Source: Rhodanobacter glycinis
Lineage (GTDB): Bacteria; Pseudomonadota; Gammaproteobacteria; Xanthomonadales; Rhodanobacteraceae
Length of the DNA stretch: 64,000 nt
Assembly (NCBI RefSeq): GCF_900114325.1
Contig: NZ_FOSR01000008.1
Span: 62,001-126,000 of the forward strand
Direction of reading: 5' to 3'
Shown here: in pieces, positions 47,198 through 55,189 of the stretch
Layout of the letters: each line of letters starts with the position of its first letter
How positions within the stretch are numbered: the stretch's first letter is position 1
Program-made: the position numbers and the translations under genes
The notes under the pieces: model-generated
Database searches by the model: none
Told to the model about the DNA's origin: nothing
The model's input: the letters and a program-made list of their open reading frames with translations, nothing else

Positions 47198-48376
47198 ATG
47201 CCCGCCGAATCCAGTTCCTCACCCTTCCTGGTCTTCGGCGCACCGCAGATCGACGAGGCCGAGATCGACGAGGTGATCGCCTGCATGCGTTCGGGCTGGC
47301 TGGGCACCGGGCCGCGGGTGGCGCAGTTCGAGCGCGACTTCGCCGCATGGCGCCGCGTGCAGCCGTCCCAGGTGGCCGCGGTGAACTCCTGCACCGCTGC
47401 GCTGCACGTAAGCATGGTGGCGGCCGGCATCGAGCCGGGCGGCGAAGTCATCACCACGCCACTGACCTTCTGCGCCACCGTCAACGCGATCCTGCATGCG
47501 GGGCTGACGCCGGTGCTGGCGGATGTCGATCCGCACACGCAGAACATCGACCCCGCTGCCATCGAGGCCGCGATCACGCCACGTACGCGAGCGATTCTCC
47601 CGGTGCATTTCGCCGGGCGGCCGTGCGCGATGGATCGCATCATGGCGATCGCGAAGAAGCACCGGCTGGTGGTGATCGAAGACTGCGCACACGCGGTGGA
47701 AACCGAATTCCGTGGCCAGCCAGCCGGCACCTTCGGTGATTTCGGCTGCTACAGCTTCTATGTCACCAAGAACGTGGTGACCGGCGAGGGCGGCATGGTC
47801 GTGGGGCGCCGCGAGGCGGATATCGCGCGGGCGCGCATGCTGGCGCTGCATGGCATGAGCAAGGACGCCTGGCATCGTTTCGGCGATGCCGGCTACAAGC
47901 ATTATCAGGTGCTCGAATGCGGCTTCAAATACAACATGATGGACTTACAGGCGGCGATCGGTCTGCACCAGTTGGCGCGGGTCGAGCCGAACTGGCAACG
48001 CCGGCGCGAGCTGTGGCTGCGTTATGACACGGCGTTTGCCGGACTGCCCATCGACCTGCCCGCAGCGCCGGAGGCGGATACGCGGCATGGTCACCATCTT
48101 TATACGGTGATGATTGATCCGGATCGCTGCGGCATCAGCCGCGATGCCTTCCTCGATGCGATGAACGCCGCGCGCATCGGCACCGGCGTGCATTACCTGT
48201 CGATTCCCGAGCACCCGTATTACCAGCAGCGCTTCGGCTGGCGGCCGGAACAATGGCCGCATGCGATGCGGCTGGGTCGGCAGACGGTGAGCCTGCCGCT
48301 GTCACCGGCGATGTCGGACGCCGATGCCGGGCGGGTGATCGAGGCGGTGCGCCGCATCGTGGGTCATTCGTCATGA
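47198..48376 (+). CDS. DegT/DnrJ/EryC1-type aminotransferase
   Basis: A 392-residue PLP enzyme of the sugar aminotransferase family. SGWLGTGPRVAQFERDF, VNSCTAALHVSMVAAGI, EVITTPLTFCATVNAI and VIEDCAHAVETEFRGQ are family stretches, and K191 in FYVTKNVVTGEGG is the PLP lysine. The family works on keto sugars bound to nucleotides. The substrate is not clear, and it is more distant from WecE than the copy at 28002-29126. There is no other sugar gene next to it. ATG 47198 is chosen because earlier codons run through the REP hairpin. Confidence 0.85.
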   Translation: MPAESSSSPFLVFGAPQIDEAEIDEVIACMRSGWLGTGPRVAQFERDFAAWRRVQPSQVAAVNSCTAALHVSMVAAGIEPGGEVITTPLTFCATVNAILHAGLTPVLADVDPHTQNIDPAAIEAAITPRTRAILPVHFAGRPCAMDRIMAIAKKHRLVVIEDCAHAVETEFRGQPAGTFGDFGCYSFYVTKNVVTGEGGMVVGRREADIARARMLALHGMSKDAWHRFGDAGYKHYQVLECGFKYNMMDLQAAIGLHQLARVEPNWQRRRELWLRYDTAFAGLPIDLPAAPEADTRHGHHLYTVMIDPDRCGISRDAFLDAMNAARIGTGVHYLSIPEHPYYQQRFGWRPEQWPHAMRLGRQTVSLPLSPAMSDADAGRVIEAVRRIVGHSS

Positions 48377-48422
48377 TCCATGACGGCGAAGGGTCCGATG
48401 TTACGGTGGCGTGCCGGACGCC

Positions 48423-49100
48423 ATGACCGACCATGGGTCCGCCGACTTGTTCGCTGGCATGGGCAATGTGGCTGGCGGTCGTGACGGCTGGCAGCCGCTC
48501 GATCTGCCCGGCGCGGAGGTGGCGCTGTTGCCGCATTGGCTGGCAGCTGATGAAGCCGATGCGCTGATGGATCGGCTGCTGGCGGATATTCCGTGGGAAT
48601 CGCATCGCCTGCGCCTGTTCGGGCGTGAGGTGGCTTCGCCGCGCCTGAGTTGCTGGATCGGTGATCCGGGCGCGACATACACGTATTCAAGGTCACGTTT
48701 CGAACCGCGAGCGTGGCCGGCGGCGCTGGCGGCGTTGCGGGAACGCATCGAGCAGGCCTGCGGTGGCCATTTCGACAGCGTGCTGGCCAACCTGTATCGC
48801 GACGGCAACGATTCGATGGGCTGGCATAGCGATGACGAGCCGGAGCTCGGTCCGCAGCCGTTGATCGCTTCGTTGAGCCTGGGTGCCGAGCGCCGTTTCC
48901 GGTTCCGCCGTCGCCGCGTCCGTGGCGAATCGGTGCAGGCGGGTGACACCCTGGAACTGCGATTGCCGCACGGCAGTCTGCTGCGCATGGCCGGTGATAC
49001 GCAGCGCCTGTACCGGCATGACTTGCCGAAGATGCGCGCCGTCGTGGCGCCGCGCATCAACCTCACCTTTCGCCGCATTCTGGTGCCGCGAGAGTCCTGA
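48423..49100 (+). CDS. alkB: AlkB-like Fe(II)/2-oxoglutarate dioxygenase
   Basis: A 225-residue protein of the AlkB family, which removes alkyl lesions from DNA or RNA bases by oxidation. Iron ligands are H135 and D137 in GWHSDDE and H199 in LYRHDLPK; RINLTFR near the end binds 2-oxoglutarate. LANLYRDGNDSMGWHSD matches the usual substrate-side block. ATG 48423 is preferred over GTG 48411. The gene stands alone, without ada or alkA, so the role in adaptive repair is a family inference. The length is close to the ALKBH2/3-like bacterial group. Confidence 0.88.
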   Translation: MTDHGSADLFAGMGNVAGGRDGWQPLDLPGAEVALLPHWLAADEADALMDRLLADIPWESHRLRLFGREVASPRLSCWIGDPGATYTYSRSRFEPRAWPAALAALRERIEQACGGHFDSVLANLYRDGNDSMGWHSDDEPELGPQPLIASLSLGAERRFRFRRRRVRGESVQAGDTLELRLPHGSLLRMAGDTQRLYRHDLPKMRAVVAPRINLTFRRILVPRES

Positions 49101-49181
49101 GCATCCGCGCTGGTATGGCGGGTCGCTTGGCTTGTGGTGGCGCGACAGCGATAATTGGTCTTTCCCCAAGGTGCCTGCGCG

Positions 49182-50282
49182 ATGACCGACAAGACCGTAC
49201 TCAACGCCACCCATCGTGCGCTCGGCGCGCGCATGGTCGACTTCGGCGGTTGGGACATGCCGATCAATTACGGCTCGCAGATCGAGGAACATCACGCCGT
49301 GCGCCGCGACGCCGGCATGTTCGATGTCTCGCACATGACCGTGGTCGACCTGCACGGTGCGCGCACCCGCGACTTCCTGCGCCACCTGCTGGCCAACAGC
49401 GTCGACAAGCTCAAGGTGCACGGCAAGGCGCTCTACTCGTGCATGCTCGACGAGCAGGGTGGGGTGATCGACGACCTGATCGTGTACTTCTTCGACGACA
49501 GCCATTACCGCGTGGTGGTGAATGCCGCCACCCGCGCCAAGGACCTGGCGTGGATCGAAAAGCAGGCCGCGCCGTTCGGGGTCGAAGTGAAGGAGCGCCC
49601 TGACTACGCCATGATCGCCGTGCAGGGCCCGAACGCCCGCGGCAAGGTGCTGGACCTGCTGCATGCGGAAGACCGTCCGCGCATCGAGAAGCTGGGCAAG
49701 TTCGCCGCTGCCGCCGCGCAGGGGCCGGGTGGCATGCCGCTGTTCGTGGCACGCACCGGCTACACCGGTGAGGACGGCTTCGAAATCCTGGTGCCCGAAG
49801 AGAAGGCCGTGGCCCTGTGGGAAGCCCTGGCGGCAGCCGGCGTGCGACCGGCCGGCCTGGGCGCGCGCGACACCCTGCGCCTGGAGGCGGGCATGAACCT
49901 CTACGGGCAGGACATGGACGAAACCGTCTCGCCGTGGGAAGCCAACCTTGGTTGGACCATCGTGCTGGACGAGGGTCGCGACTTCATCGGTCGGGCCGCG
50001 CTGGAAAAGCAGAAGGCCGAAGGCGTGAAGCGCGTGATGGTCGGGCTGGTGCTCGACGAGAAGGGCGTGCTGCGCCATGGCCAGAAAGTGCTGACCGCGA
50101 ACGGCGAGGGCGAGATCCTGTCTGGCAGTTTCGCCCCGACGCTGGAGAAAGCGGTGGCCTTCGCGCGCATCCCGGCCGGCGAGCCCGGCGATATCCGCGT
50201 GGACATCCGTGGCCGCGAGGTACCGGTACGCCGGGTGAAGTATCCGTTCGTGCGCGACGGCAAGCCCTGCGAAGGCATCTGA
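49182..50282 (+). CDS. gcvT: Glycine cleavage system T protein (aminomethyltransferase)
   Basis: A 366-residue tetrahydrofolate-dependent enzyme that releases ammonia from the aminomethyl-lipoyl H protein and makes 5,10-methylene-THF. [46 protein letters not shown] and [19 protein letters not shown] are all family signatures. ATG 49182 gives the usual [11 protein letters not shown] opening. gcvH follows after 85 bases; gcvP is not in the window. The one-carbon units link with the methionine-type repressor downstream. Confidence 0.96.
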   Translation: MTDKTVLNATHRALGARMVDFGGWDMPINYGSQIEEHHAVRRDAGMFDVSHMTVVDLHGARTRDFLRHLLANSVDKLKVHGKALYSCMLDEQGGVIDDLIVYFFDDSHYRVVVNAATRAKDLAWIEKQAAPFGVEVKERPDYAMIAVQGPNARGKVLDLLHAEDRPRIEKLGKFAAAAAQGPGGMPLFVARTGYTGEDGFEILVPEEKAVALWEALAAAGVRPAGLGARDTLRLEAGMNLYGQDMDETVSPWEANLGWTIVLDEGRDFIGRAALEKQKAEGVKRVMVGLVLDEKGVLRHGQKVLTANGEGEILSGSFAPTLEKAVAFARIPAGEPGDIRVDIRGREVPVRRVKYPFVRDGKPCEGI

Positions 50283-50367
50283 TGCAAGAACCGGGCATGT
50301 TGCCCAAGGGCGGAAATGGCTAGAATCGCCACCTGCCTCACCCGACACCTAACGACTGGACCCGATC

Positions 50368-50763
50368 ATGAGCGAGATTCCCGGCGATCTGAAATTCCTC
50401 AAGTCCCACGAGTGGGCCCGCGTCGAAGACGACGGCCTGGTGCGCGTGGGTATCTCCGACCATGCCCAGGGCCAGCTTGGTGACCTGGTCTATGTCGAGC
50501 TGCCGGAAGTCGGCGCCAGCGTCCAGGCCGGCAACGGCGCGGTGGTGCTGGAGTCGGTGAAGGCGGCCTCGGACATCTATTCGCCGGTTTCCGGCGAGGT
50601 GGTGGAAGTGAACGAGGCGCTCAGCGACAAGCCCGAGATCATCAACGAAGACGCCTATGGCGATGGCTGGATCTTCACCGTGCGCATGAGCGATCGCGCC
50701 GAGCTGGACGAGTTGCTCGACGCCGATGCCTATGCCGAGTTGATCGAGAACGAAGACCACTGA
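50368..50763 (+). CDS. gcvH: Glycine cleavage system H protein
   Basis: A 131-residue lipoyl carrier. K65 in [12 protein letters not shown] is the lysine that carries lipoate, and [14 protein letters not shown] follows as in all H proteins. [16 protein letters not shown] opens the domain. It moves the aminomethyl group from the P protein to the T protein. A terminator lies 20 bases after its stop codon. Confidence 0.97.
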   Translation: MSEIPGDLKFLKSHEWARVEDDGLVRVGISDHAQGQLGDLVYVELPEVGASVQAGNGAVVLESVKAASDIYSPVSGEVVEVNEALSDKPEIINEDAYGDGWIFTVRMSDRAELDELLDADAYAELIENEDH

Positions 50764-50782
50764 TCGCATCACGTGCACCAGG

Positions 50783-50813
50783 ACGCCGTCGGCCGCGCAA
50801 GCAGCCGGCGGCG
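50783..50813 (+). terminator. Terminator after gcvH
   Basis: Arms acgccgtcggc and gccggcggcgt pair over 11 bases with one G-U wobble, 9-base loop, followed by tttcgt. It lies just after gcvH and fits the end of the gcvTH transcript. Confidence 0.75.
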
Positions 50814-50940
50814 TTTTCGTGATGCGGCTGGTCGCGGTGGATGCTGCGCGAGCAGGCAGGGAACGAACGGGGTTTTCGTTGTCGCTCGATCGCGTGACGT
50901 GCGTGCATCCTGCACACCGATCCCGTCGCGCGGGCTGTGC

Positions 50941-50958
50941 GCGATGGACGTCCATCGC
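50941..50958. promoter_or_regulatory. 18-bp palindrome with a ggacgtcc core
   Basis: gcgatggacgtccatcgc is a perfect palindrome. Its core shares GACGTC with the E. coli met box AGACGTCT. Only one box is seen here, whereas MetJ needs at least two side by side, so this may be a weak or auxiliary site, or bind another factor. Confidence 0.35.
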
Positions 50959-51267
50959 AGATGCAGGCGCGAGTGGGTGGATCGATTTTCCGCATTCGCG
51001 TGATGCCGCCAGGTGCTCATCGGACTCTCGTCGGCACGCTCGTGGCGATGTGCCTGATGCTTTTTTCGCTGGTCGATGGATGGATTTCAGTGGCGTTCCG
51101 TTCATGCGGCAGGAGGTATTCACGACCCTGCGGAACGCGCTTTCCGGCGCCATCATTCGACACGTCGGCATATGACGCAAGTTGCGTGATGGCGTGGATC
51201 AACACGGGGAAAGCCTTGTGCCATGCGGCCTCCCGTGGATGGGGTTGTTTTGCGCTGTTTCAGTGAT

Positions 51268-51283
51268 GGACGTATGGACGTCC
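51268..51283. promoter_or_regulatory. Possible tandem met boxes
   Basis: Two adjoining 8-mers, ggacgtat and ggacgtcc, each match the met-box consensus AGACGTCT at 6 of 8 positions and lie in the 8-base register in which MetJ dimers bind. The same tract can be read as two perfect copies of atggacgt (51266-51281). It is about 160 bases upstream of the MetJ-like gene, which makes self-control plausible. Only the sequence supports this. Confidence 0.45.
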
Positions 51284-51382
51284 ATTTGCATATTTCCAAA
51301 TGGCTCTCGGAATGCCGCAGTGACGGGCTTCCGGGCCCCTTGCGGGGTGGATGAAACAGATTGATTTCATGGCTAAAATCAA

Positions 51383-51411
51383 TTGACAGAAGAAATCTTC
51401 AGGAATAGCTT
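51383..51411 (+). promoter_or_regulatory. Possible promoter of the MetJ-like fusion gene
   Basis: A perfect -35 box ttgaca at 51383-51388 is followed, 17 bases on, by tagctt (51406-51411), a weak -10 with 3 of 6 matches. A start of transcription near 51418 would leave a leader of about 20 bases with gggga before ATG 51440. Confidence 0.35.
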
Positions 51412-51439
51412 TCGCTTCAGATTACGGGGAACAGGCGTC

Positions 51440-52054
51440 ATGGCACTATCGAAATTCGTAAAGCCCTATGTAGAGCACGGTGAGAAGGCCGGGTCGGTAC
51501 GCAAGATCACGGTCTCCATTCCGATGCATGTGCTTCGGCTTCTTTCCGATCTGCGTACCTATCGCCAAGTGAACAATCTTCGGCACGCCACCAATAGCGA
51601 CTTGTTGGTTGAGGCGTTCCTGCACGCTTTTACTGGGCAAACACTGCCAACTGATGAGGAGCTGAGACGAACCATGGCCACTGCCAAGAAAACCACTGCC
51701 AAGAAACCGGCCGCCAAAAAGGCCGCCAAGAAAGCCGTCAAGAAAACCGCAGTCAAGAAGACTGCCGTGAAGAAGGCTGCCGTGAAGAAAGTCGCGGCGA
51801 AGAAGTCTTCCGCCAAGAAGCCGGTGGCTCGCAAGCCGGCTGCCAAGAAAGCCGCTGCGAAGAAGGTCGCCAAGAAGGCGACTGCCAAGCGCCCTGCTGC
51901 CGCCAAGAAGGCTGCGGTCAAGAAGGTCGCCGTGAAGAAGGTCGGCGCAAAGAAGGCTGCACCGCGCAAGGCCGCTGCCAAGAAGGCTGCACCGGCACGC
52001 GTGGTCAAGGCCACCCGTACCGCGAAGCCCAAGGCGAAAGCCAAGAAGAAGTAA
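51440..52054 (+). CDS. metJ: MetJ-like repressor fused to a histone-H1-like lysine/alanine tail
   Basis: A 204-residue protein. Residues 1-77 match the methionine repressor MetJ as I recall it from E. coli: [20 protein letters not shown], then [20 protein letters not shown] and [20 protein letters not shown], which form the ribbon-helix-helix DNA-binding part. E. coli MetJ ends about 30 residues later; here that end is replaced by residues 79-204, an AAKK/AVKK repeat with about 46 lysines in 126 residues, like AlgP or chlamydial Hc1. ATG 51440 gives the MetJ-type [10 protein letters not shown] start. The DNA-contacting strand appears intact. Context next to gcvTH fits methionine/one-carbon control. 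The tail may bind DNA without sequence choice. MetJ relation is firm by eye; function of the fusion is inferred. Confidence 0.88.
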   Translation: MALSKFVKPYVEHGEKAGSVRKITVSIPMHVLRLLSDLRTYRQVNNLRHATNSDLLVEAFLHAFTGQTLPTDEELRRTMATAKKTTAKKPAAKKAAKKAVKKTAVKKTAVKKAAVKKVAAKKSSAKKPVARKPAAKKAAAKKVAKKATAKRPAAAKKAAVKKVAVKKVGAKKAAPRKAAAKKAAPARVVKATRTAKPKAKAKKK

Positions 52055-52130
52055 GTACACAAAGACAAGATCGTAGATCGACTTGCCTCCCTGCGGTGCC
52101 CAGCGCGGGGAGACCTTTCGAGAGTACTTC

Positions 52131-52151
52131 GTCCCGGCCCCGTGCCGGGAC
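52131..52151 (+). terminator. Terminator after the MetJ/H1 gene
   Basis: Stem gtcccggc/gccgggac of 8 bp with a 5-base loop, then gcttcgttt, 76 bases after the stop codon. Likely end of the transcript. The rest of 52055-52351 shows no gene. Confidence 0.6.
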
Positions 52152-52351
52152 GCTTCGTTTCCGGGGTGACATTTTGCGGCCATGCGGCTAGAGGAAATCC
52201 GGCCGGCGTGCCGTGATCCCGGCCCCGATTTGCCGAGCTGGCCCAATAGCGCTACCTTTCCGCCATCCGCGCTGCGGCGAGCCAGGGGGCTCGGCGCTCC
52301 TGGATTCACAGGGGGGAAGCGCGGGTATCTGATGCCACTCAGCGAGAGATC

Positions 52352-53377
52352 ATGGATACCCGATACATGTACAGTGCGCGCCGCCGTGCGCGTGGGGCCG
52401 TCCGGCCCGTCATTCTAGCCGTCGTCGTCGTCGTCGTTTTGCTGGCCGCCGCCGCCTGGTTCCTGATTTTCATGCCGCACCAGGAATTGGTGGCTGCGGA
52501 CAATGGCGGCCATCCGTCCACGCCCGTGACCGTCGACCATGTCGCCGCGGCTCCGGTGAACGTGGAAGCGATGAGCGTGAACCAGCTGCTGTCCGAAGCT
52601 GGCAAGGCGATGAAGGAACAGCGTTACCTGGCGCCGGCCGGCAACAACGCCTTCGAGTTCTATCTGAAGGTGCTGGAGAAGCAGCCGGGCAACCAGGTTG
52701 CCACCGATGCCTTGCGTGAAACGTTCCCGTTCGCCGCCTCCGCGGCGGAGCAGACGATCAACCAGCGCAACTTCGACGAGGCGCAGCGCGAGATCGACCT
52801 GCTGACCAAGGCCGATCCGACCAACTTCACTCTGACCATCCTGCGTTCCAAGCTCGATGCCCAGCGCAAGACGCTGGACCAGGAGCAGCAGAAGCAGCTC
52901 GATCAGCAGCATCAGCAGCAGCTGGCCGCACAGAAGGCCGCCGCGGACAAGGTGGCGGCGGCGAAGCTGGCGCAGGAGCAGGCTGCCGCGCAGGCCGAGC
53001 AGCAGAAGCAGCAGGCGCTGGCTGCACAGCAGAAGGCGCAGCAACCGGCATCCGCCTCCCCGGAAACGGCTGCTGCCAGCGGGCCCGCCAGCAGCACGGG
53101 TGTGACGCGCGATGCCGTGCTGACCCGGCAGGTCAATCCGCGCTATCCGACCCAGGCCCAGCGATCGGGTACCGAGGGCTGGGTGGAAGTGGACTTCAAG
53201 GTGGATACCGAGGGCAAGGTGCGTGATGCCAAGGTGGCGCAGGCACAGCCACGGCACGTGTTCGACCGCTCCGCACTGGAGGCCGTGAATCGCTGGAGGT
53301 TCCAACCGGCCATGCGCAACGGCCAGCCGGTGGCCACCGAACTGCGTCGTCGCATCCAGTTCAAGCTGCGCCAGTAA
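52352..53377 (+). CDS. TonB-like energy transducer
   Basis: A 341-residue inner-membrane-anchored protein. A basic start (RRRARG) precedes one membrane segment at about 18-41. Residues ~70-170 have a helical, repeat-like pattern (EFYLKVLEKQPGNQVATDAL) that may be TPR-like. Residues ~170-245 are glutamine/alanine/lysine-rich helix instead of the usual proline-rich spacer. The last ~85 residues are the TonB C-terminal domain (NPRYPTQAQRSGTEGWVEVD and VNRWRFQPAMRNG). It would reach across the periplasm to an outer-membrane receptor or, as some relatives do, act in envelope upkeep. No exbB or exbD is adjacent. Confidence 0.85.
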   Translation: MDTRYMYSARRRARGAVRPVILAVVVVVVLLAAAAWFLIFMPHQELVAADNGGHPSTPVTVDHVAAAPVNVEAMSVNQLLSEAGKAMKEQRYLAPAGNNAFEFYLKVLEKQPGNQVATDALRETFPFAASAAEQTINQRNFDEAQREIDLLTKADPTNFTLTILRSKLDAQRKTLDQEQQKQLDQQHQQQLAAQKAAADKVAAAKLAQEQAAAQAEQQKQQALAAQQKAQQPASASPETAAASGPASSTGVTRDAVLTRQVNPRYPTQAQRSGTEGWVEVDFKVDTEGKVRDAKVAQAQPRHVFDRSALEAVNRWRFQPAMRNGQPVATELRRRIQFKLRQ

Positions 53378-53400
53378 CGCCGCGGGTTGTACCACTACGA

Positions 53401-53432
53401 AAAGGGCGGAGCATTTCGATGCTTCGCCCTTT
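53401..53432 (+). terminator. Terminator after the TonB-like gene
   Basis: aaagggcggagcat pairs with atgcttcgcccttt over 14 bp with one G-U wobble around a ttcg tetraloop, and the T run (ttttt) continues from the stem. A classic factor-independent terminator, 23 bases after the stop codon. Confidence 0.9.
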
Positions 53433-53481
53433 TTCGTTGGCTGCCGCTGTCAGTCGCGACCGTGCATTCGCCCGGCGCCCG

Positions 53482-53511
53482 TGGAAAATTCGGCATCATG
53501 CGGAATTTTCC
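53482..53511. repeat. Short inverted repeat in the convergent gap
   Basis: ggaaaattc and gaattttcc, 12 bases apart, lie in the 230-base gap between the TonB-like gene and the convergent hydrolase gene. The gap shows no gene. The repeat may help end the minus-strand transcript; no T run is clear. Confidence 0.4.
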
Positions 53512-53662
53512 ATCGGCACGTCCGGCGCATGCCCCGGGCCTTCGCGGAACATTCATCGGCTTTGCGTCCGGCCATCGGGTAGTCGCCGCTCCTGCGTAGC
53601 CTCATGCCGGTCATCCATGACTTTGCCACGGCCGGGCCGTGAGCTTGAAAATTCACGAACGC

Positions 53663-54958
53663 TCAGCGTCGGTGATGGCGAGCCCGGCTGCGATGGTGTC
53701 GGGTGGGGCGGGCTTTCTTCACGGGCAGCGGGTGTTCGACCCCGGCCCAGTCCTCATGCGGCAGGCCGAGCACGCTGTCGAACAACATCGGCACCACGGC
53801 GGCGGGCGTCAGTCCGGGCGAGTCGCGCAACATCACCACGCCGAAGCGGTATTTCGGGAAGAACGCGATCAGCGTGCGATAGCTTTCCACGGCGCCGGCA
53901 TGGAAGATCATGGTCTGCCCGGCGTAGGTGAACACGCGCCAGCCCAGTGCGTAGTTGGCACTGGTGAGGCGGGCACGCCGCCACGGCGTGGAGTGCAGTT
54001 CCGAAGGTGTGGCGACGCCGGGCGCGTGCAGCACCTTGAGCAGGGCCGGCGACAGCACGTCCGGGCGTCCACCCATTTGCGCGACCAGCCATTTCTCCAT
54101 GTCACGCAAGCTGGCGTTGACGCCGGCGGCAGGTGCCACGCGGTAGTAGGCCTCGCGGGGTTCGTAGGGCACCCAGCCATCGCGTCTCTTGCGATGCGGA
54201 TGGGCCCAGTTCTTGTTGGCTTCCAGTGCGGCGCGCCCGTAGCTGGCCGAATGCATGCCAAGCGGGAAGAACAGGCGCTTGTCGACCTGGTGGTAGTAGA
54301 AGTCCCCGGTCTCGGCGTAGATCACGTCGCCGATCAGGCTGAAGGCCACGTTCTGGTAGCCATAGCACTGGCCGACGTCGCAGGTGAGGTCCACTTCGTC
54401 CAGCTTGCGCACCAGCTCCTCGTAGGGGACGTTGTCCTCGAGCAGGTTGTCGTAGGTATTGCGTGGCAGGCCGATGCGCTGGCCGAGGATGTCACCCACG
54501 GTGGCGGCGCTGGACGCCTGCGCATCCTTGAGCTTGAAGAACGGCAGCACGTCGATCAGCTTGGTGTTCCAGCTGAAGCGGCCATCATCGATCAGCAAGC
54601 CGGCCGTCGCGGTGGCGAAGGCCTTGGACAGCGAAGCCAGGCGGAACACGGTGGTCGGTGTCACCTTCGAGCCGGTGGCAGCGTCGGCGTAGCCGCTGGT
54701 GTGTTCGTAAATCACCTTGTCGCCGTAGACCACCGCGGTGGCCAGTCCGGCCACTTCGTGACGCTGCTGCAGCGTGTCCAGCCAGCGGGTGTAGTCGGCA
54801 AGGGCCGCTTTCACGCGTGCGGGGGACAGTGTGTCGTGCGTGGATTGCGACGTGGGACGCGTGGCGGGTTGCGTGGGTGCAGCAGCGTAGGCGCTGCAGG
54901 GCAGGCTGGCCAGGCCGAGCAGGCCGGCGATCAACAGGGACATGGAGCGAAACGGCAT
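53663..54958 (-). CDS. Class C beta-lactamase-fold serine hydrolase
   Basis: A ~431-residue protein with a signal peptide ([21 protein letters not shown]), so it is exported. The serine hydrolase motifs are S109-x-x-K112 in [12 protein letters not shown] and a Tyr-x-Asn in [23 protein letters not shown] may supply the third, HxG motif. Family members include AmpC, esterases (EstB) and D-amino-acid peptidases. The absence of a nearby ampR-type regulator and the divergent wording make a penicillinase role doubtful. The end is basic ([15 protein letters not shown]). ATG 54958 and ATG 54943 are both possible. Confidence 0.82.
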   Translation of the reverse strand: MPFRSMSLLIAGLLGLASLPCSAYAAAPTQPATRPTSQSTHDTLSPARVKAALADYTRWLDTLQQRHEVAGLATAVVYGDKVIYEHTSGYADAATGSKVTPTTVFRLASLSKAFATATAGLLIDDGRFSWNTKLIDVLPFFKLKDAQASSAATVGDILGQRIGLPRNTYDNLLEDNVPYEELVRKLDEVDLTCDVGQCYGYQNVAFSLIGDVIYAETGDFYYHQVDKRLFFPLGMHSASYGRAALEANKNWAHPHRKRRDGWVPYEPREAYYRVAPAAGVNASLRDMEKWLVAQMGGRPDVLSPALLKVLHAPGVATPSELHSTPWRRARLTSANYALGWRVFTYAGQTMIFHAGAVESYRTLIAFFPKYRFGVVMLRDSPGLTPAAVVPMLFDSVLGLPHEDWAGVEHPLPVKKARPTRHHRSRARHHRR

Positions 54959-55189
54959 GGGGCGGCGGTCTGACTTGGCGTTGGAGCGTGGCCCGGAGGC
55001 GGCGAAGATGCGGATGCGTGGAATCATTGCGTGCGTTCGTGGTCCTTCCGATTGTCATGCAGCGTGTCGCCGTTCACAACGGCGCGGCGACGGGCGCGTG
55101 CACGTGGGGTTCAGGGCAGGCGGAGATGCTGGAGACGCTACAGTCTGCGACAAGTCTCAGGCCAGTTCGTTCGGATCCGGATGCAGGCA

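Larger units (their letters stand above)
50764..51439. other. 676-base gap before the MetJ-like fusion gene
   Basis: Apart from the gcvH terminator, no gene could be supported; short open frames here do not look like protein. The stretch has an 18-bp palindrome around ggacgtcc (50941-50958), a second ggacgtcc within tandem met-box-like sequence (51268-51283), an inverted ccatttg/caaatgg (51282-51303) and a possible promoter before 51440. Its length and the repeated ggacgt core suggest a long control region. Confidence 0.5.

Noticed and set aside
50937-51266. A 109-codon frame between gcvH and the MetJ-like gene
   Set aside because: Low-quality wording rich in Cys, Trp and Arg with no clear start signal; the stretch is better read as a control region.
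53663-54958. Antibiotic-resistance beta-lactamase
   Set aside because: The SxxK and YxN motifs place it in the wide class C serine hydrolase group, but there is no ampR neighbour and the wording is nearer to esterases and peptidases, so resistance cannot be claimed.
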